DNA from: Virgibacillus sp. MSJ-26
Lineage (GTDB): Bacteria > Bacillota > Bacilli > Bacillales > Amphibacillaceae
Assembly (NCBI RefSeq): GCF_018918075.1
Contig: NZ_JAHLPW010000009.1
Coordinates: forward strand, 90,130-154,129
Direction of reading: 5' to 3'
Length of the DNA stretch: 64,000 nucleotides
Part shown: positions 44,347 through 56,724 of the stretch, in pieces
How the letters are laid out: each line of letters begins with the position of its first letter
How positions within the stretch are numbered: the stretch's first letter is position 1
Made by a program: the position numbers and the translations under genes
Notes under the pieces: model-generated
What the model was told of the DNA's origin: nothing
Seen by the model: the letters and a program-made list of their open reading frames with translations, nothing else
Database searches by the model: none

Positions 44347-45903
44347 TTATGCTTCTTTATATTGAGTTTTAGATAAAAAGTTTTTAATCAGGATCAAGGC
44401 AATGATTAATACAAATGTAAGAATCAACCCCAAAATATTTAGCTCGGTGAGACCAATAAATAAGTAACCGATACCTGCAGCCAGCGCAGATATTATCGCA
44501 TAAGGCAGCTGTGTTATGACATGATCAATATGATTGACTCCAGCACCTGTTGCGGAAAGTATCGTCGTGTCTGATATTGGTGTGCAATGATCGCCAAACA
44601 CTGATCCAGCTAAAACAGCTGCTAATGTCGGCAGTAAAAGTGTCATATCTGTATTGACAGAGACTTCCGCGGCAATCGGTAACATGATACCGAATGTTCC
44701 CCAAGACGTGCCAGTTGCAAGCGACATCACACTAGCTATTAAGAAAAATAACATGGGTAATAAAGCAGGACTAATACTCGCATCACTGACAATACCGGCT
44801 AAATACTCACCTGTTTTTAACGTACCAATTATTGAGCCAATCATCCATGCTAGTAATAAAATGTAGATTGCAGGCAGCATGGTTTTAATGCCTTCAGTTA
44901 TGACTTTCAAAAAATTAGCTTTCGGATTTCCTTGTTTAAAATGAAAAGCGGTACCTACTATAACCGCTGACAAACCGCCAACGAATAAGGAAACATTAAC
45001 ATCTGTATTAGCAAAAATAGTTATTAAAGATGCCTTTTCATCACTTGCTTGCCATCCTGTTAATATCATAGCAGATACTGTAATGATAATCAGAACAATG
45101 ATAGGGGCCAGTAAATGATAGACTTTTCCCTTGGGATGTGATTTAAGAGAATCACTAAGATCACCGGGTATTTTTTTTTCATCATTAATCACTTTATTTT
45201 GCTCAAGTGCACGTTGTTCATGTTTTTTCATTGGACCGATATCTAATCTACCAAATGCTACTAAAAACACGAGCAGCAGTGACGCAAATGCATATAAATT
45301 CAAAGGAATCATTTTAATGAACGCTTCGAGTGGTTGAACATCCGTGATATGATAAACAGAAAATATACTTGCTAAAATCCCAATAATATAAGCACCCCAA
45401 CTTGATATGGGCGATATAACTGTCACCGGCGCTGATGTGGAATCAATAAAATAAGCTAGCTTGGCTCTAGAAATCTTATGGCGATCTGTTAAAGGTCTTG
45501 CCACTTGACCCACCGCCAAACTATTAAAATAATCATCAATAAAAATTATGATACCTAATAAAGCCGTCATTAATTGGGCGCCGGTACGTGTTTTTACTCG
45601 TTTTAACATCCACTCACCAAACGCTTGGCTACCACCTGAAGCTTGAAGTAATGCTGTCATAACGCCTAGTAATAAAAGAAAACTTAATAATAACACATTA
45701 TCCCAATTAAGGGCGCCATCTGTTACAAAGATTTCAACAAAAACATACCAAATTTCTTTTAATGTGGATAAAATATTAAAATCATGAATAAATAAAGCAC
45801 CAATCAGGATGCCAATTCCAAGTGAGGGTAAAACTTTCCTAGTCAATAAAACAAGAACTAACATAATAAGCGGGGGGATAATTGAAAAAATTGTTCCTTC
45901 CAT
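44347..45903 (-). CDS. Na+/H+ antiporter, NhaC family
   Basis: A 518-residue polytopic membrane protein of the NhaC family. Conserved regions include IIFIDDYFNSLAVGQVARPL, STSAPVTVISPISSWGAYII, ATGTSWGTFGIMLPIAAEV and SVFGDHCTPISDTTILSATG. Members exchange Na+ and H+ or, as in MleN, substrates coupled to them; a long charged loop with MKKHEQRALEQNKV lies mid-protein. Which ions or solutes it moves is uncertain. A role in Na+ extrusion would suit a halotolerant cell. Confidence 0.87.
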   Translation of the reverse strand: MEGTIFSIIPPLIMLVLVLLTRKVLPSLGIGILIGALFIHDFNILSTLKEIWYVFVEIFVTDGALNWDNVLLLSFLLLLGVMTALLQASGGSQAFGEWMLKRVKTRTGAQLMTALLGIIIFIDDYFNSLAVGQVARPLTDRHKISRAKLAYFIDSTSAPVTVISPISSWGAYIIGILASIFSVYHITDVQPLEAFIKMIPLNLYAFASLLLVFLVAFGRLDIGPMKKHEQRALEQNKVINDEKKIPGDLSDSLKSHPKGKVYHLLAPIIVLIIITVSAMILTGWQASDEKASLITIFANTDVNVSLFVGGLSAVIVGTAFHFKQGNPKANFLKVITEGIKTMLPAIYILLLAWMIGSIIGTLKTGEYLAGIVSDASISPALLPMLFFLIASVMSLATGTSWGTFGIMLPIAAEVSVNTDMTLLLPTLAAVLAGSVFGDHCTPISDTTILSATGAGVNHIDHVITQLPYAIISALAAGIGYLFIGLTELNILGLILTFVLIIALILIKNFLSKTQYKEA

Positions 45904-46013
45904 TCTAAAACCTCCATTTGTATATCTTTTCGTTCCCTTTACCTTCTATTACTAAAAACTTTTTAAAAAACCTATTTCGGTTAAAGGTGAGAGGTACACT
46001 CATGGAGATAAAA

Positions 46014-46054
46014 ATAAAAAAAGACAATGATATAGAAAATAACATATCATTGTC
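46014..46054 (-). terminator. Orphan terminator with no recognisable gene in front of it
   Basis: GACAATGATAT (46023-46033) and ATATCATTGTC (46044-46054) form a perfect 11-base-pair stem, followed on the minus strand by T7. The nearest minus-strand gene upstream is nothing recognisable between 46055 and 46332; yunB lies beyond, so it may simply end the yunD-yunC-yunB transcript. Confidence 0.75.
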
Positions 46055-46332
46055 AAAGCAATATCCGTTATCCTCCATTTCGATCAGTAGTTCTCCATGA
46101 ACCTATCCACATTTCAGGATTTGAAATGAAGATGGATATGAACATGACAGTGTGACCCTTATTCAAAGTCATACCAGCTAATATATGTTTGACCCATATA
46201 TGCTTCGGCAAACAATCCTTTCATCAACTTTCCTCGTTGTCATCCTCATGTTGATTACTTTTATTATTTGCACCTCTACCTCACCGATCTGTAAGGTCAT
46301 ATTAAATTTATAATCATTACTATACTAGATTA
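46055..46332. other. Gap between yunB and its probable terminator, no recognisable gene
   Basis: Together with 45904-46013 this makes about 430 bases without a convincing gene. On the minus strand a short open stretch starting MTLQIGEVEVQIIKVINM runs for about 36 codons without a ribosome binding site, then stops. It may be the remains of a small gene. I see no repeat or RNA signature. Confidence 0.3.
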
Positions 46333-47109
46333 TCAATCATCTTGCAAGTCTTTTTTTGGTACTGAAATAGATGGATTATTTCCACTTCCTCCATAAAATT
46401 CAGGTACTTCACCCATAACAAGATGTTTATCAATCATTATTTTAGTGCTTACATTTTTTAGTTCAGTGGAAAAAGGTATGACAATCTGTACATCCGCTTC
46501 TACAAAAACATAAAGTGTTATGACGACACCATTAATCCCTACTTCTTCTCGTTCTTCAATAATATCTGTTTGAACACTTCCAACAAGTTCTAAATTCACT
46601 GGAATTTTAGGGCCTAAATTGGCAAGAACAGTATTACCGGTCGCTTGGCCAATAGGTATTTCGACCACAGTAGGATCACGATCTACAAGCTCATCGACCG
46701 TGTCACCGTATACTTCTGGTTCATCTAAGGGGTCTTCATAATCAGGTGGTTCTCCTCGATTCATGCTATGAAAGAACTCCTCCACTCGATCGGTTGCGGC
46801 TCGGTTAATTTTATTAACAACTGTTTGATCATAACCAACCATGGAAATTTTCCCACTATCATCCTTTGTCAAATTGGCAATACTTTCAAAAGAGTATTCT
46901 TCAGCAAATTTTACAGCTGAGTTAATAGCTCTTGTAGCAAATTCAGTTGTCTTACGATCCGCAATTTCCATTAATGTCGGCTTAATGCCCTTGTCAATAA
47001 TCCATATACTAAGAAAAACGAGGATACAAACTATTACAAAGGATATCATTAATATAGTTCTCGCTTGGGGTGGTGACCGACGTCTTCTATTAAAAAATCG
47101 TTGTATCAA
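46333..47109 (-). CDS. yunB: Sporulation protein YunB
   Basis: A 258-residue protein with a basic N-terminus (RRRRSPPQ), one membrane helix (MISFVIVCILVFLSIWII) and an extracytoplasmic domain with ATGNTVLANLGPKIPVNLEL, which is typical of YunB. B. subtilis yunB is under sigma-E control and needed for normal spores. The start is TTG after AAGGGGG. It follows yunC with a short gap. Confidence 0.88.
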   Translation of the reverse strand: MIQRFFNRRRRSPPQARTILMISFVIVCILVFLSIWIIDKGIKPTLMEIADRKTTEFATRAINSAVKFAEEYSFESIANLTKDDSGKISMVGYDQTVVNKINRAATDRVEEFFHSMNRGEPPDYEDPLDEPEVYGDTVDELVDRDPTVVEIPIGQATGNTVLANLGPKIPVNLELVGSVQTDIIEEREEVGINGVVITLYVFVEADVQIVIPFSTELKNVSTKIMIDKHLVMGEVPEFYGGSGNNPSISVPKKDLQDD

Positions 47110-47180
47110 TTCAAAAACCCCCTTAAAACACTTTATGCTTGTTTCAAGAGGGTTAGACTTGTATTTTTAACAACCTGTGA

Positions 47181-47492
47181 TTAAGTGAGTTTTAAGAGAG
47201 CATCTTTACCGATCATACCCTCTTCCCAACCAAATTTTTCTTCAGCTGCACTCGTTACTTTTTGAAGTGGCGCATGTAGTAAATCATCGATAGTTCTGAC
47301 ACCAAATGCTCTTCCAGCGATAACTTCACGTTCTCTTAGTTTTTCACTAGCATCAAAAACATCCACATCAAGTGCCGCACACATAATATAGCCAACATCA
47401 TTTGAAATTGTTAATAAGTTCGTTTTTGGAAGTGCTACGCACACTGCTGTAAACTGCTTACCGTCCACTTCTAAAGGTTTAATCGTTATCAT
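47181..47492 (-). CDS. yunC: YunC family protein (DUF1805)
   Basis: A 103-residue protein of DUF1805. VGYIMCAALDVDVFDASEKL and REREVIAGRAFGVRTIDDLL are the conserved part. Function is unknown. It lies between yunD and yunB on the same strand, the same arrangement as in B. subtilis. Confidence 0.87.
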   Translation of the reverse strand: MITIKPLEVDGKQFTAVCVALPKTNLLTISNDVGYIMCAALDVDVFDASEKLREREVIAGRAFGVRTIDDLLHAPLQKVTSAAEEKFGWEEGMIGKDALLKLT

Positions 47493-47560
47493 TAACTAAC
47501 CTCCTTTATCATGTACACTGCAGTTTATGCAGGAAGGCTGCCTAATGATACAATTTTCTT

Positions 47561-48952
47561 TTATTTATACTCTCTTTCCAATGTCAGAACTAATAAATCT
47601 CTAATAAATTCTGGTAAAAAGAAGTTTTTCACTTCTGATTTTGCTACTTCAGGGAGAAGACGTCCGAATGTAAATGTATCAGGTAGAGCAACTGTATATG
47701 TTGCATACGAATTTAGTGGTAGTCCATTATAGTAAACGCTTTTTACAAACTCCTGTCCATCCACATATTTTTCCGTAATGACATCCAGTCCAGAAAAAAT
47801 CATTCGTCCAATCACTTCCCCTCTGAAACCAAAGCCTTTCAATTTTAACTCCATAAAGTCCTTTGTTAGTGACGCTCTGATAACTTCAATTAATTCATCT
47901 CCTTTTAATTCCACAACGCACGGATTAATCGGATGTGGGCAATTAGAGTGAATATTACTATAAGTCACATCCCCTGCTGGAAAACGGTCCAATAACAATC
48001 CAGCGTTTAGCATGGCGCAATCTGCTTTTGTCCGTGCTTTCATGGTGTCAGTTAATTGTTTCATAATATCGGTGTAGTCAAACCATTTAACTTCGATTGG
48101 TTCTTCAAGAAAGACAATTGCCTTATCAAGATGCCGTGCGGATTCTTCATTCAAATGGAATAAATGTTTTTCTGTTTCCAAGTCTTTAGGTAGATGGGTT
48201 ATATCAATTGCATAAGCTTCTTTATTAACGAGTTTTCCTAAAGAATCATCCCATGTTAAAATAACCTCGCCCACATACGAGCAATGCTTCCCCGCTGCAG
48301 TAATGATAGTATTATTCAATTCTTCTCCAGTTCTTAGCAAGTGATGAGTATGTCCTCCTATAATGACATCAATATCTGGAAATCTTCTTGCTATCTCTCG
48401 ATCATCATTAATGCCAAGGTGAGATAGTAATACGATAACATCAGTCGATTCCTTTAGATTACTGATATGCTTTTCAAGTTCTTCGTAAGGTGAGGATACA
48501 TGCCAATCGAGTAGCTCATAATAATCGTTAAATGGTGCTGTTAAACCAATCACACCAATTTTGACACCATGAAGAGATTGAACATGGACAGTGGTATTTA
48601 GCCAAGAGGGAGACTCTCCCATGCTATATAAATTAGCACAAACAACTTGAAATTCTGCCTTATTGTAAAGTGTATATAAATCTTCATGAGATAATGTAAT
48701 TCCTTCATTGTTTCCAATTGTAGCTAAGTCATAGCCTGCTTCATTTAGCAATTCAACGTTTGCTTTCCCCATAAAAGCCTCAGCAATTGGATTAACGCGA
48801 TCGACAAAGTCACCTATGTCTGCAATCCAGTATGATTCATTATTTTCTTCCCTCTTTGCTGTTTCATTTTTTAAAAAGCCTACTACACGTGACCAATTTT
48901 TAAAATAACTATGCAAATCATTTGTATAATAAAAATATAATTTTTCTTGCAT
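47561..48952 (-). CDS. yunD: Metallophosphoesterase/5'-nucleotidase family protein (YunD)
   Basis: A 463-residue bimodular hydrolase. The N-terminal metallophosphoesterase domain shows FYYTNDLHSYFKNWSRV, WIADIGDFVDRVNPI, ATIGNNEG, LLSHLGIND and VIIGGHTHHLL, so all metal-binding blocks are present. The C-terminal half is the 5'-nucleotidase domain (ADCAMLNAGLLLDRFPAGDV). There is no signal peptide, so it is cytoplasmic, unlike UshA-type enzymes. Substrate is unknown. Confidence 0.9.
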   Translation of the reverse strand: MQEKLYFYYTNDLHSYFKNWSRVVGFLKNETAKREENNESYWIADIGDFVDRVNPIAEAFMGKANVELLNEAGYDLATIGNNEGITLSHEDLYTLYNKAEFQVVCANLYSMGESPSWLNTTVHVQSLHGVKIGVIGLTAPFNDYYELLDWHVSSPYEELEKHISNLKESTDVIVLLSHLGINDDREIARRFPDIDVIIGGHTHHLLRTGEELNNTIITAAGKHCSYVGEVILTWDDSLGKLVNKEAYAIDITHLPKDLETEKHLFHLNEESARHLDKAIVFLEEPIEVKWFDYTDIMKQLTDTMKARTKADCAMLNAGLLLDRFPAGDVTYSNIHSNCPHPINPCVVELKGDELIEVIRASLTKDFMELKLKGFGFRGEVIGRMIFSGLDVITEKYVDGQEFVKSVYYNGLPLNSYATYTVALPDTFTFGRLLPEVAKSEVKNFFLPEFIRDLLVLTLEREYK

Positions 48953-49063
48953 TTTACTTACTCCTTAATAGTAACTCTTGATTATTCAAATCTTAAAATC
49001 AGTTTATCATTGTTTAATTTAGATTCCTATTAAAGGACATTTTTTGATAATAACAATAAGAGA

Positions 49064-49189
49064 TTGGTTTAGTCTCAGCAAAAAGGTAAACTAGATGACT
49101 CTCATGTTCTATGACAGCCAAATGTAATGCCTCGGGGAGTCAGAAGATAAACCTTGATTATGTACCCTCAACAGATGAACCTTAACCAA
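49064..49189. other. Possible structured RNA (nested complementary arms) between yunD and sufB
   Basis: Three nested complementary pairs span the region: TTGGTTTAG (49064-49072) with CTTAACCAA (49181-49189), one mismatch; AAGGT (49083-49087) with ACCTT (49151-49155); TGACTCTC (49096-49103) with GGGAGTCA (49135-49142), one wobble. It does not match a riboswitch or housekeeping RNA I know. The 395-base gap 48953-49347 has no clear gene; a minus-strand stretch reading PEALHLAVIEHESHLVYLF could be a decayed coding fragment instead. Confidence 0.35.
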
Positions 49190-49280
49190 AGCGAGGAGAT
49201 AAAAAGACTTCAACTTCCATTTCGGTGTAATTTTATTGTGAGATAAAAAAGTTATGAAATATTTTAGCACATCCATTATT

Positions 49281-49323
49281 ATAGCCAAAATAAACCCTCC
49301 TCTGGCTATACCAGAGGAGGGTT
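49281..49323 (-). terminator. Terminator of the suf operon
   Basis: AACCCTCCTCTGG and CCAGAGGAGGGTT form a perfect 13-base-pair stem, followed on the minus strand by TATTTTGG, 25 bases after the sufB stop. Confidence 0.9.
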
Positions 49324-49347
49324 CCCGGATTAAAAGGTATTAATATA

Positions 49348-50742
49348 TTAACCGATACTGCCTTCCATTTCATAACTGATCAAACGGTTCATTTCAACAG
49401 CGTATTCCATTGGGAGTTCTCTTGTAAATGGTTCAATAAAGCCCATAACAATCATATCTGTTGCTTCTTGTTCTCCAATTCCTCTACTCATAAGATAGAA
49501 GAGCTGTTCTTCAGAAACTTTCGATACTTTTGCTTCGTGCTCTAATGAAATGTTATCATTGTTAATTTCGTTATACGGAATAGTGTCTGAAGTTGACTCA
49601 TTATCCATGATTAATGTATCACACTCAATATTAGCACGTGCACCGTCAGCTTTACGTCCAAAGTGTACAAGTCCTAAATAAGACACTTTTCCACCATGTT
49701 TAGAAATAGATTTAGATACAATGGAAGATGACGTGTTTGGTGCTAGGTGATGCATTTTTGCACCTGCGTGTTGAAGTTGACCTTTTCCTGCCAAAGCAAT
49801 GGAAATCGTCATACCACGTGAACCTTCACCTCTTAGAAGAACCGCTGGGTATTTCATAGTAAGCTTAGAACCCATGTTTCCGTCGATCCACTCCATTGTC
49901 GCATTTTCAGCACATGTTGCACGCTTGGTTACTAGATTGTAAACGTTGTTTGCCCAGTTCTGAATTGTTGTATAGCGACAATAGGCATCTTTCTTAACAA
50001 ATATTTCTACAACAGCACTATGAAGTGAGTTAGTTGTAAATACTGGTGCAGTACAACCTTCAACATAGTGTACAGATGCACCTTCATCAACAATGATTAA
50101 TGTTCTTTCAAACTGCCCCATATTTTCCGAGTTAATACGGAAATAAGCTTGTAGTGGAGCCGTCGCTTCCACACCTTTAGGAACATAGATGAAGGATCCA
50201 CCTGACCAAACTGCAGTATTTAGTGCTGCAAATTTGTTGTCTGATGCCGGTATAACTTTTCCGAAGTATTCTCTAAACATTTCTTCATTTTCTTGTAAAG
50301 CTGAATCTGTATCCTTAAATATGATCCCTAGTTTTTCAAGGTCTTTTTCAAGGCTTTGATAAACAACCTCAGATTCATATTGTGCAGAAACACCTGCTAA
50401 GTATTTTTGCTCTGCTTCAGGAATGCCTAACTTATCAAAGGTTTGCTTAATCTCTTCTGGTACTTCATCCCATGTTCTTCCTTGTTTTTCAGAAGGCTTA
50501 ACATAGTAGATGATTTCATCAAAGTCTAACTCTGATAAGTCTCCACCCCACTGAGGCATTGGTTTACTATAAAATATTTCTAATGCTTTTAGACGTTCTT
50601 CAAGCATCCACTCTGGCTCGTTTTTCATCTTAGAGATTTCTCTGACAACATTCTCAGTTAAACCTCTTTCAGTACGGAAAACAGACACATCTTTATCATG
50701 AAAACCATATTTATATTCTGTTTCTGGTAACTCTTTTGCCAT
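49348..50742 (-). CDS. sufB: Fe-S cluster assembly scaffold SufB
   Basis: SufB forms the SufBC2D scaffold complex on which clusters are built; 464 residues. It begins [18 protein letters not shown], includes the beta-helix core ([20 protein letters not shown]) and ends with the typical [20 protein letters not shown] and [15 protein letters not shown]. Last gene of sufC-D-S-U-B, followed by a strong terminator. Multiple client genes in the window (yutM, yutI) belong to the same pathway. Confidence 0.97.
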   Translation of the reverse strand: MAKELPETEYKYGFHDKDVSVFRTERGLTENVVREISKMKNEPEWMLEERLKALEIFYSKPMPQWGGDLSELDFDEIIYYVKPSEKQGRTWDEVPEEIKQTFDKLGIPEAEQKYLAGVSAQYESEVVYQSLEKDLEKLGIIFKDTDSALQENEEMFREYFGKVIPASDNKFAALNTAVWSGGSFIYVPKGVEATAPLQAYFRINSENMGQFERTLIIVDEGASVHYVEGCTAPVFTTNSLHSAVVEIFVKKDAYCRYTTIQNWANNVYNLVTKRATCAENATMEWIDGNMGSKLTMKYPAVLLRGEGSRGMTISIALAGKGQLQHAGAKMHHLAPNTSSSIVSKSISKHGGKVSYLGLVHFGRKADGARANIECDTLIMDNESTSDTIPYNEINNDNISLEHEAKVSKVSEEQLFYLMSRGIGEQEATDMIVMGFIEPFTRELPMEYAVEMNRLISYEMEGSIG

Positions 50743-50830
50743 TATTTATAACCTCCTATTAGATAGTAAAATGACCTAACTAATACACGAATGGATTAAT
50801 TTCCATTTTCTATATGAAAGGAAAAAGACC

Positions 50831-53794
<2,964 letters not shown>

Positions 53795-53815
53795 AATATT
53801 ACCCCTCCTAACTAT

Positions 53816-54601
53816 TTATGCTTCTTGCCCAACTGTTTCGTCTTCAATGCCTAGTTCTTCTTTAATCCACTCATAACCTTCTTCTTCTAAGCGCTGGGCA
53901 AGCTCTGGACCACCAGACTTAACAACACGTCCTTGCATCATGACATGCACTTGGTCAGGAGTGATGTAGTTGAGTAAACGTTGGTAGTGGGTAATGATGA
54001 GGCATCCAAAGTTCTCATCGCGTAATTTATTAATACCTTTTGAGACTACTTTTAAGGCATCAATATCTAAGCCCGAATCAATTTCGTCTAAAATAGCAAT
54101 TTCAGGTTTCAGCATCATTAGCTGGAGAATTTCGTTACGCTTTTTCTCTCCACCAGAGAAACCTTCATTTAAATAGCGTTGAGCCATATTTTTATCAATT
54201 TCTAGATAATCTAATGCTTCATCCATTTCTTTAATGAATTTCATTAAAGATATTTCATCGCCTTCATCACGTTTCGCGTTGATTGAAGAACGCAAGAAGT
54301 CAGATGTTGTAACACCGCTAATTTCACTTGGATATTGCATTGCCAAAAATAGACCAGCACGAGCGCGCTCATCAACTTCCATTTCTAAAACATCTTCACC
54401 GTCTAGATGAATACTTCCTTCGGTCACTTCAAATTTAGGGTGACCCATAATTGCAGAAGCCAAAGTTGACTTACCTGTACCATTTGGACCCATGACTGCG
54501 TGGAATTCTCCACCTTTTATCGTAAGGTTGACACCTTTTAATATCTCATTACCTTCAATTGATACATGAAGATTCTTAATTTCTAGTGTTGATCCTGCCA
54601 T
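53816..54601 (-). CDS. sufC: Fe-S cluster assembly ATPase SufC
   Basis: ABC-type ATPase driving the SufBD scaffold; 261 residues, cytoplasmic. Walker A is GPNGTGKSTLASAI, the signature is LNEGFSGGEKKRNEI and Walker B is EIAILDEIDSGLDIDAL. First gene of the operon, with TTTGGAGG upstream of the ATG. The promoter with an inverted repeat lies about 70 bases before it. Confidence 0.97.
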   Translation of the reverse strand: MAGSTLEIKNLHVSIEGNEILKGVNLTIKGGEFHAVMGPNGTGKSTLASAIMGHPKFEVTEGSIHLDGEDVLEMEVDERARAGLFLAMQYPSEISGVTTSDFLRSSINAKRDEGDEISLMKFIKEMDEALDYLEIDKNMAQRYLNEGFSGGEKKRNEILQLMMLKPEIAILDEIDSGLDIDALKVVSKGINKLRDENFGCLIITHYQRLLNYITPDQVHVMMQGRVVKSGGPELAQRLEEEGYEWIKEELGIEDETVGQEA

Positions 54602-54671
54602 ATCGATACCTCCAAATACTATTTTGTAATTGAGTTTGATTTACATCTATTCTCAATTTATTCTCATTATA

Positions 54672-54700
54672 ATATTAAACCATTTCAAATTAATTTTCAA
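54672..54700 (-). promoter_or_regulatory. Promoter of the suf operon with a PerR-like box at the start point
   Basis: On the minus strand TTGAAA (54700-54695) and TAATAT (54677-54672) are 17 bases apart. Just downstream, TTATAATGAGAATAA (54672-54658) differs from the PerR consensus TTATAATNATTATAA at two bases. Confidence 0.6.
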
Positions 54701-54717
54701 CAGATACCATTTGTTGA
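54697..54717. promoter_or_regulatory. Inverted repeat overlapping the suf -35 box, candidate SufR operator
   Basis: TCAACA-N9-TGTTGA is a perfect 6-base inverted repeat. Its half-sites contain CAAC and GTTG, the half-sites reported for cyanobacterial SufR (there with a 6-base spacer; here 11 bases between CAAC and GTTG). One arm overlaps the TTGAAA -35 box, so a bound protein would block the promoter. Confidence 0.5.
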
Positions 54718-55076
54718 TCACTAGATCAAAGCTTATAACCAAGGGTTTTTCAATCACTCCATATGGTAACACAATTTTACGTGGTTATTTTTCACGTTTG
54801 AACAGTCTTGTCTCACTTTGATTATTGAGCGTATTTTCATCAATTTTTTATCATATAGAATTTCTTATTGAAAATGCTGATGTTCTTTTAGTAAAAGATC
54901 ACCAGCATTCACTTGTCCATATTAAAGAGAGTGATTGTTCTGTTTATTAAGTGTTTCTATCTTAAAATGGTTTAATACATTGTTGATAATAGGTTCTTCA
55001 ACTTTTCTATGAGAGTTAACCTATTAAGTAGTATTTTCACACTATTGATTCAACAATATTAAGCGTAACATATATA
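54718..55076. other. Intergenic region between metQ and the suf promoter
   Basis: About 360 bases without a convincing gene. It contains a minus-strand terminator-like hairpin (arms TGCTGGTGATCTTT and AAAGAACATCAGCA, 54871-54910). A minus-strand stretch reading HRKVEEPIINNVLNHFKIE is open for about 33 codons and faintly recalls the NIL domain of MetN, but no start or ribosome binding site is present. It may be a relic. Confidence 0.3.
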
Positions 55077-55110
55077 AAGCGCCTTTACAAAGTCTTTGTA
55101 GGCGCTTATA
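55077..55110 (-). terminator. Terminator of metNIQ
   Basis: AAGCGCCT and AGGCGCTT pair around an inner ACAAAG/CTTTGT stem on the minus strand, followed by TATATA. It lies about 50 bases after the metQ stop. Confidence 0.75.
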
Positions 55111-55163
55111 TACTCAAACTCATTCTATTTTTATTCCCAAACTATTTAAGCGTTAGATTTAAA

Positions 55164-55985
55164 CTAATTACTATCCCCAACTGGAACTATTGCACCTTCG
55201 TATTCGTCAATAATAAAGTCTTGAATTTCATCTGAATGAAGGACGTCTACTAGTGTGTTTAACGTTTCATTATCTTTATCTTCTACTTTAACCGCAATCA
55301 CGTTAACGTAAGGTGATTCTTCGCTTTCAATAAATAGAGCATCTTCTAGTGGGTTCAGCCCAGCATTGATCGCATAGTTTGTGTTTATTACTACAAGTGT
55401 ATCTTCTTCAGTTTCATAAAGCTCGGGAAGAAAAGCAGGATCATAATCTGGAATAAACGTTAAATCTTTTGGATTATCAGTTATGTCATCAATCGTCGCA
55501 CTATCTTCATCCACATTTTCATCCAAAGTAATCAAACCGTCTTTTTCAAATAGTGAGAGAATCCGGGCATGATCGGCAACTGAATTGCTTAATAGAACTT
55601 CTGTCCCTTCCTTTATATCATCAATGCTATTGATAGTTTTGGAATAAACACCCATAGGTTCAATATGAATACCATCAATATAATCGAGGTCGTATCCTGT
55701 ATCTTCAACAGTTTGCTCTAAATAAGGAATATGTTGAAAAAAGTTAGCATCTAAATCGCCATTTGCTAAATCATCGTTAGGGAGCACATAATCTTCATAA
55801 GGCTCAATGACAAGGTTAATGCCCTCTTCGTCTAAAATTGGTTTAGCTTCTTCTAATATCTCAGCATGCGGAACACTCTGAGCACCAACAACAATTTCAT
55901 TTTCCTCCTCCCCCCCTGAATTCCCACACGCTGACAAAATTAAAACAATTGAAAATATCGTTAATAAGTTGATTGTCTTTTTCAT
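55164..55985 (-). CDS. metQ: Methionine-binding lipoprotein MetQ
   Basis: Substrate-binding lipoprotein of the methionine ABC importer; 273 residues with lipobox LILSACGN. NLPA family features: VGAQSVPHAEILEEAKPILD, FFQHIPYLEQ and VLLSNSVADHARILSLFEKD. Third gene of the metN-metI-metQ operon controlled by a SAM-I riboswitch. Confidence 0.94.
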   Translation of the reverse strand: MKKTINLLTIFSIVLILSACGNSGGEEENEIVVGAQSVPHAEILEEAKPILDEEGINLVIEPYEDYVLPNDDLANGDLDANFFQHIPYLEQTVEDTGYDLDYIDGIHIEPMGVYSKTINSIDDIKEGTEVLLSNSVADHARILSLFEKDGLITLDENVDEDSATIDDITDNPKDLTFIPDYDPAFLPELYETEEDTLVVINTNYAINAGLNPLEDALFIESEESPYVNVIAVKVEDKDNETLNTLVDVLHSDEIQDFIIDEYEGAIVPVGDSN

Positions 55986-56055
55986 TTATAAGCTCCTTTA
56001 AATGCATTATTTTTTATAAGATTGCTTTCTAATTAAACTTCTTACAACATCCGTC

Positions 56056-56724
56056 TTATCTTTTATCTAATTTATTAGTAATATAATCACCTAAAAACTG
56101 AAACATAAATACAATAATAACGATAATAATTGAGCAAATTAGGACAACATCAAAATCACGTCTCTGGAAGCCTGAATAATAAGCATAACTTCCAAGTCCG
56201 CCAGCTCCGATAGCCCCAGCCATCGCAGTATAACCAATGAGTGCAATGGCTGTTACTGTTAAGCCTGAAATTAAAGCGGGCATAGATTCTGGTAACAATA
56301 CTTTGAAAATAATTGTTCGTGTCTTCGCTCCCATTGCTTTTGCCGCTTCAATCACTCCCTTATCAACCTCCTTCAATGCTATTTCTACTAATCGGCCATA
56401 AAAAGGCGCTGCTCCTAAAATTAAAGCGGGTAAAGCAGCATTCGGGCCTCGGATAGTTCCTATTAAAAAATTAGTAAAAGGAAATAATAATAAAATTAAA
56501 ATGATAAACGGTATAGCACGAAACACATTAACAAAGCTTGCTATGATGAAATGAAGAAATCTATTTTCCCACATGCCATTTTTTGTCGTGAAAAATAATA
56601 ATAATCCAAGTAAAATTCCTAAAAAAAATGTTCCAATCAAGGAAGTAATCGTCATATAAAATGTTTCATATGTGGCTTCCCATAAATCATCAATCTTAAT
56701 ATTTTCAAATACATTAGTTAGCAT
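56056..56724 (-). CDS. metI: Methionine ABC transporter permease MetI
   Basis: Inner-membrane permease of 222 residues with about five hydrophobic segments. The EAA motif that contacts the ATPase is GVIEAAKAMGAKTRTIIFKV, and AMAGAIGAGGLGSYAYYSGF is typical of the MetI family. The start overlaps metN by 11 bases, indicating translational coupling. Also called MetP in B. subtilis; I use metI to avoid confusion with the NSS transporter. Confidence 0.94.
   Translation of the reverse strand: MLTNVFENIKIDDLWEATYETFYMTITSLIGTFFLGILLGLLLFFTTKNGMWENRFLHFIIASFVNVFRAIPFIILILLLFPFTNFLIGTIRGPNAALPALILGAAPFYGRLVEIALKEVDKGVIEAAKAMGAKTRTIIFKVLLPESMPALISGLTVTAIALIGYTAMAGAIGAGGLGSYAYYSGFQRRDFDVVLICSIIIVIIVFMFQFLGDYITNKLDKR

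Noticed and set aside
54630..54821. Plus-strand open frame of 63 codons upstream of sufC
   Set aside because: It overlaps the suf promoter and inverted repeat, lacks a ribosome binding site and has low-complexity composition.
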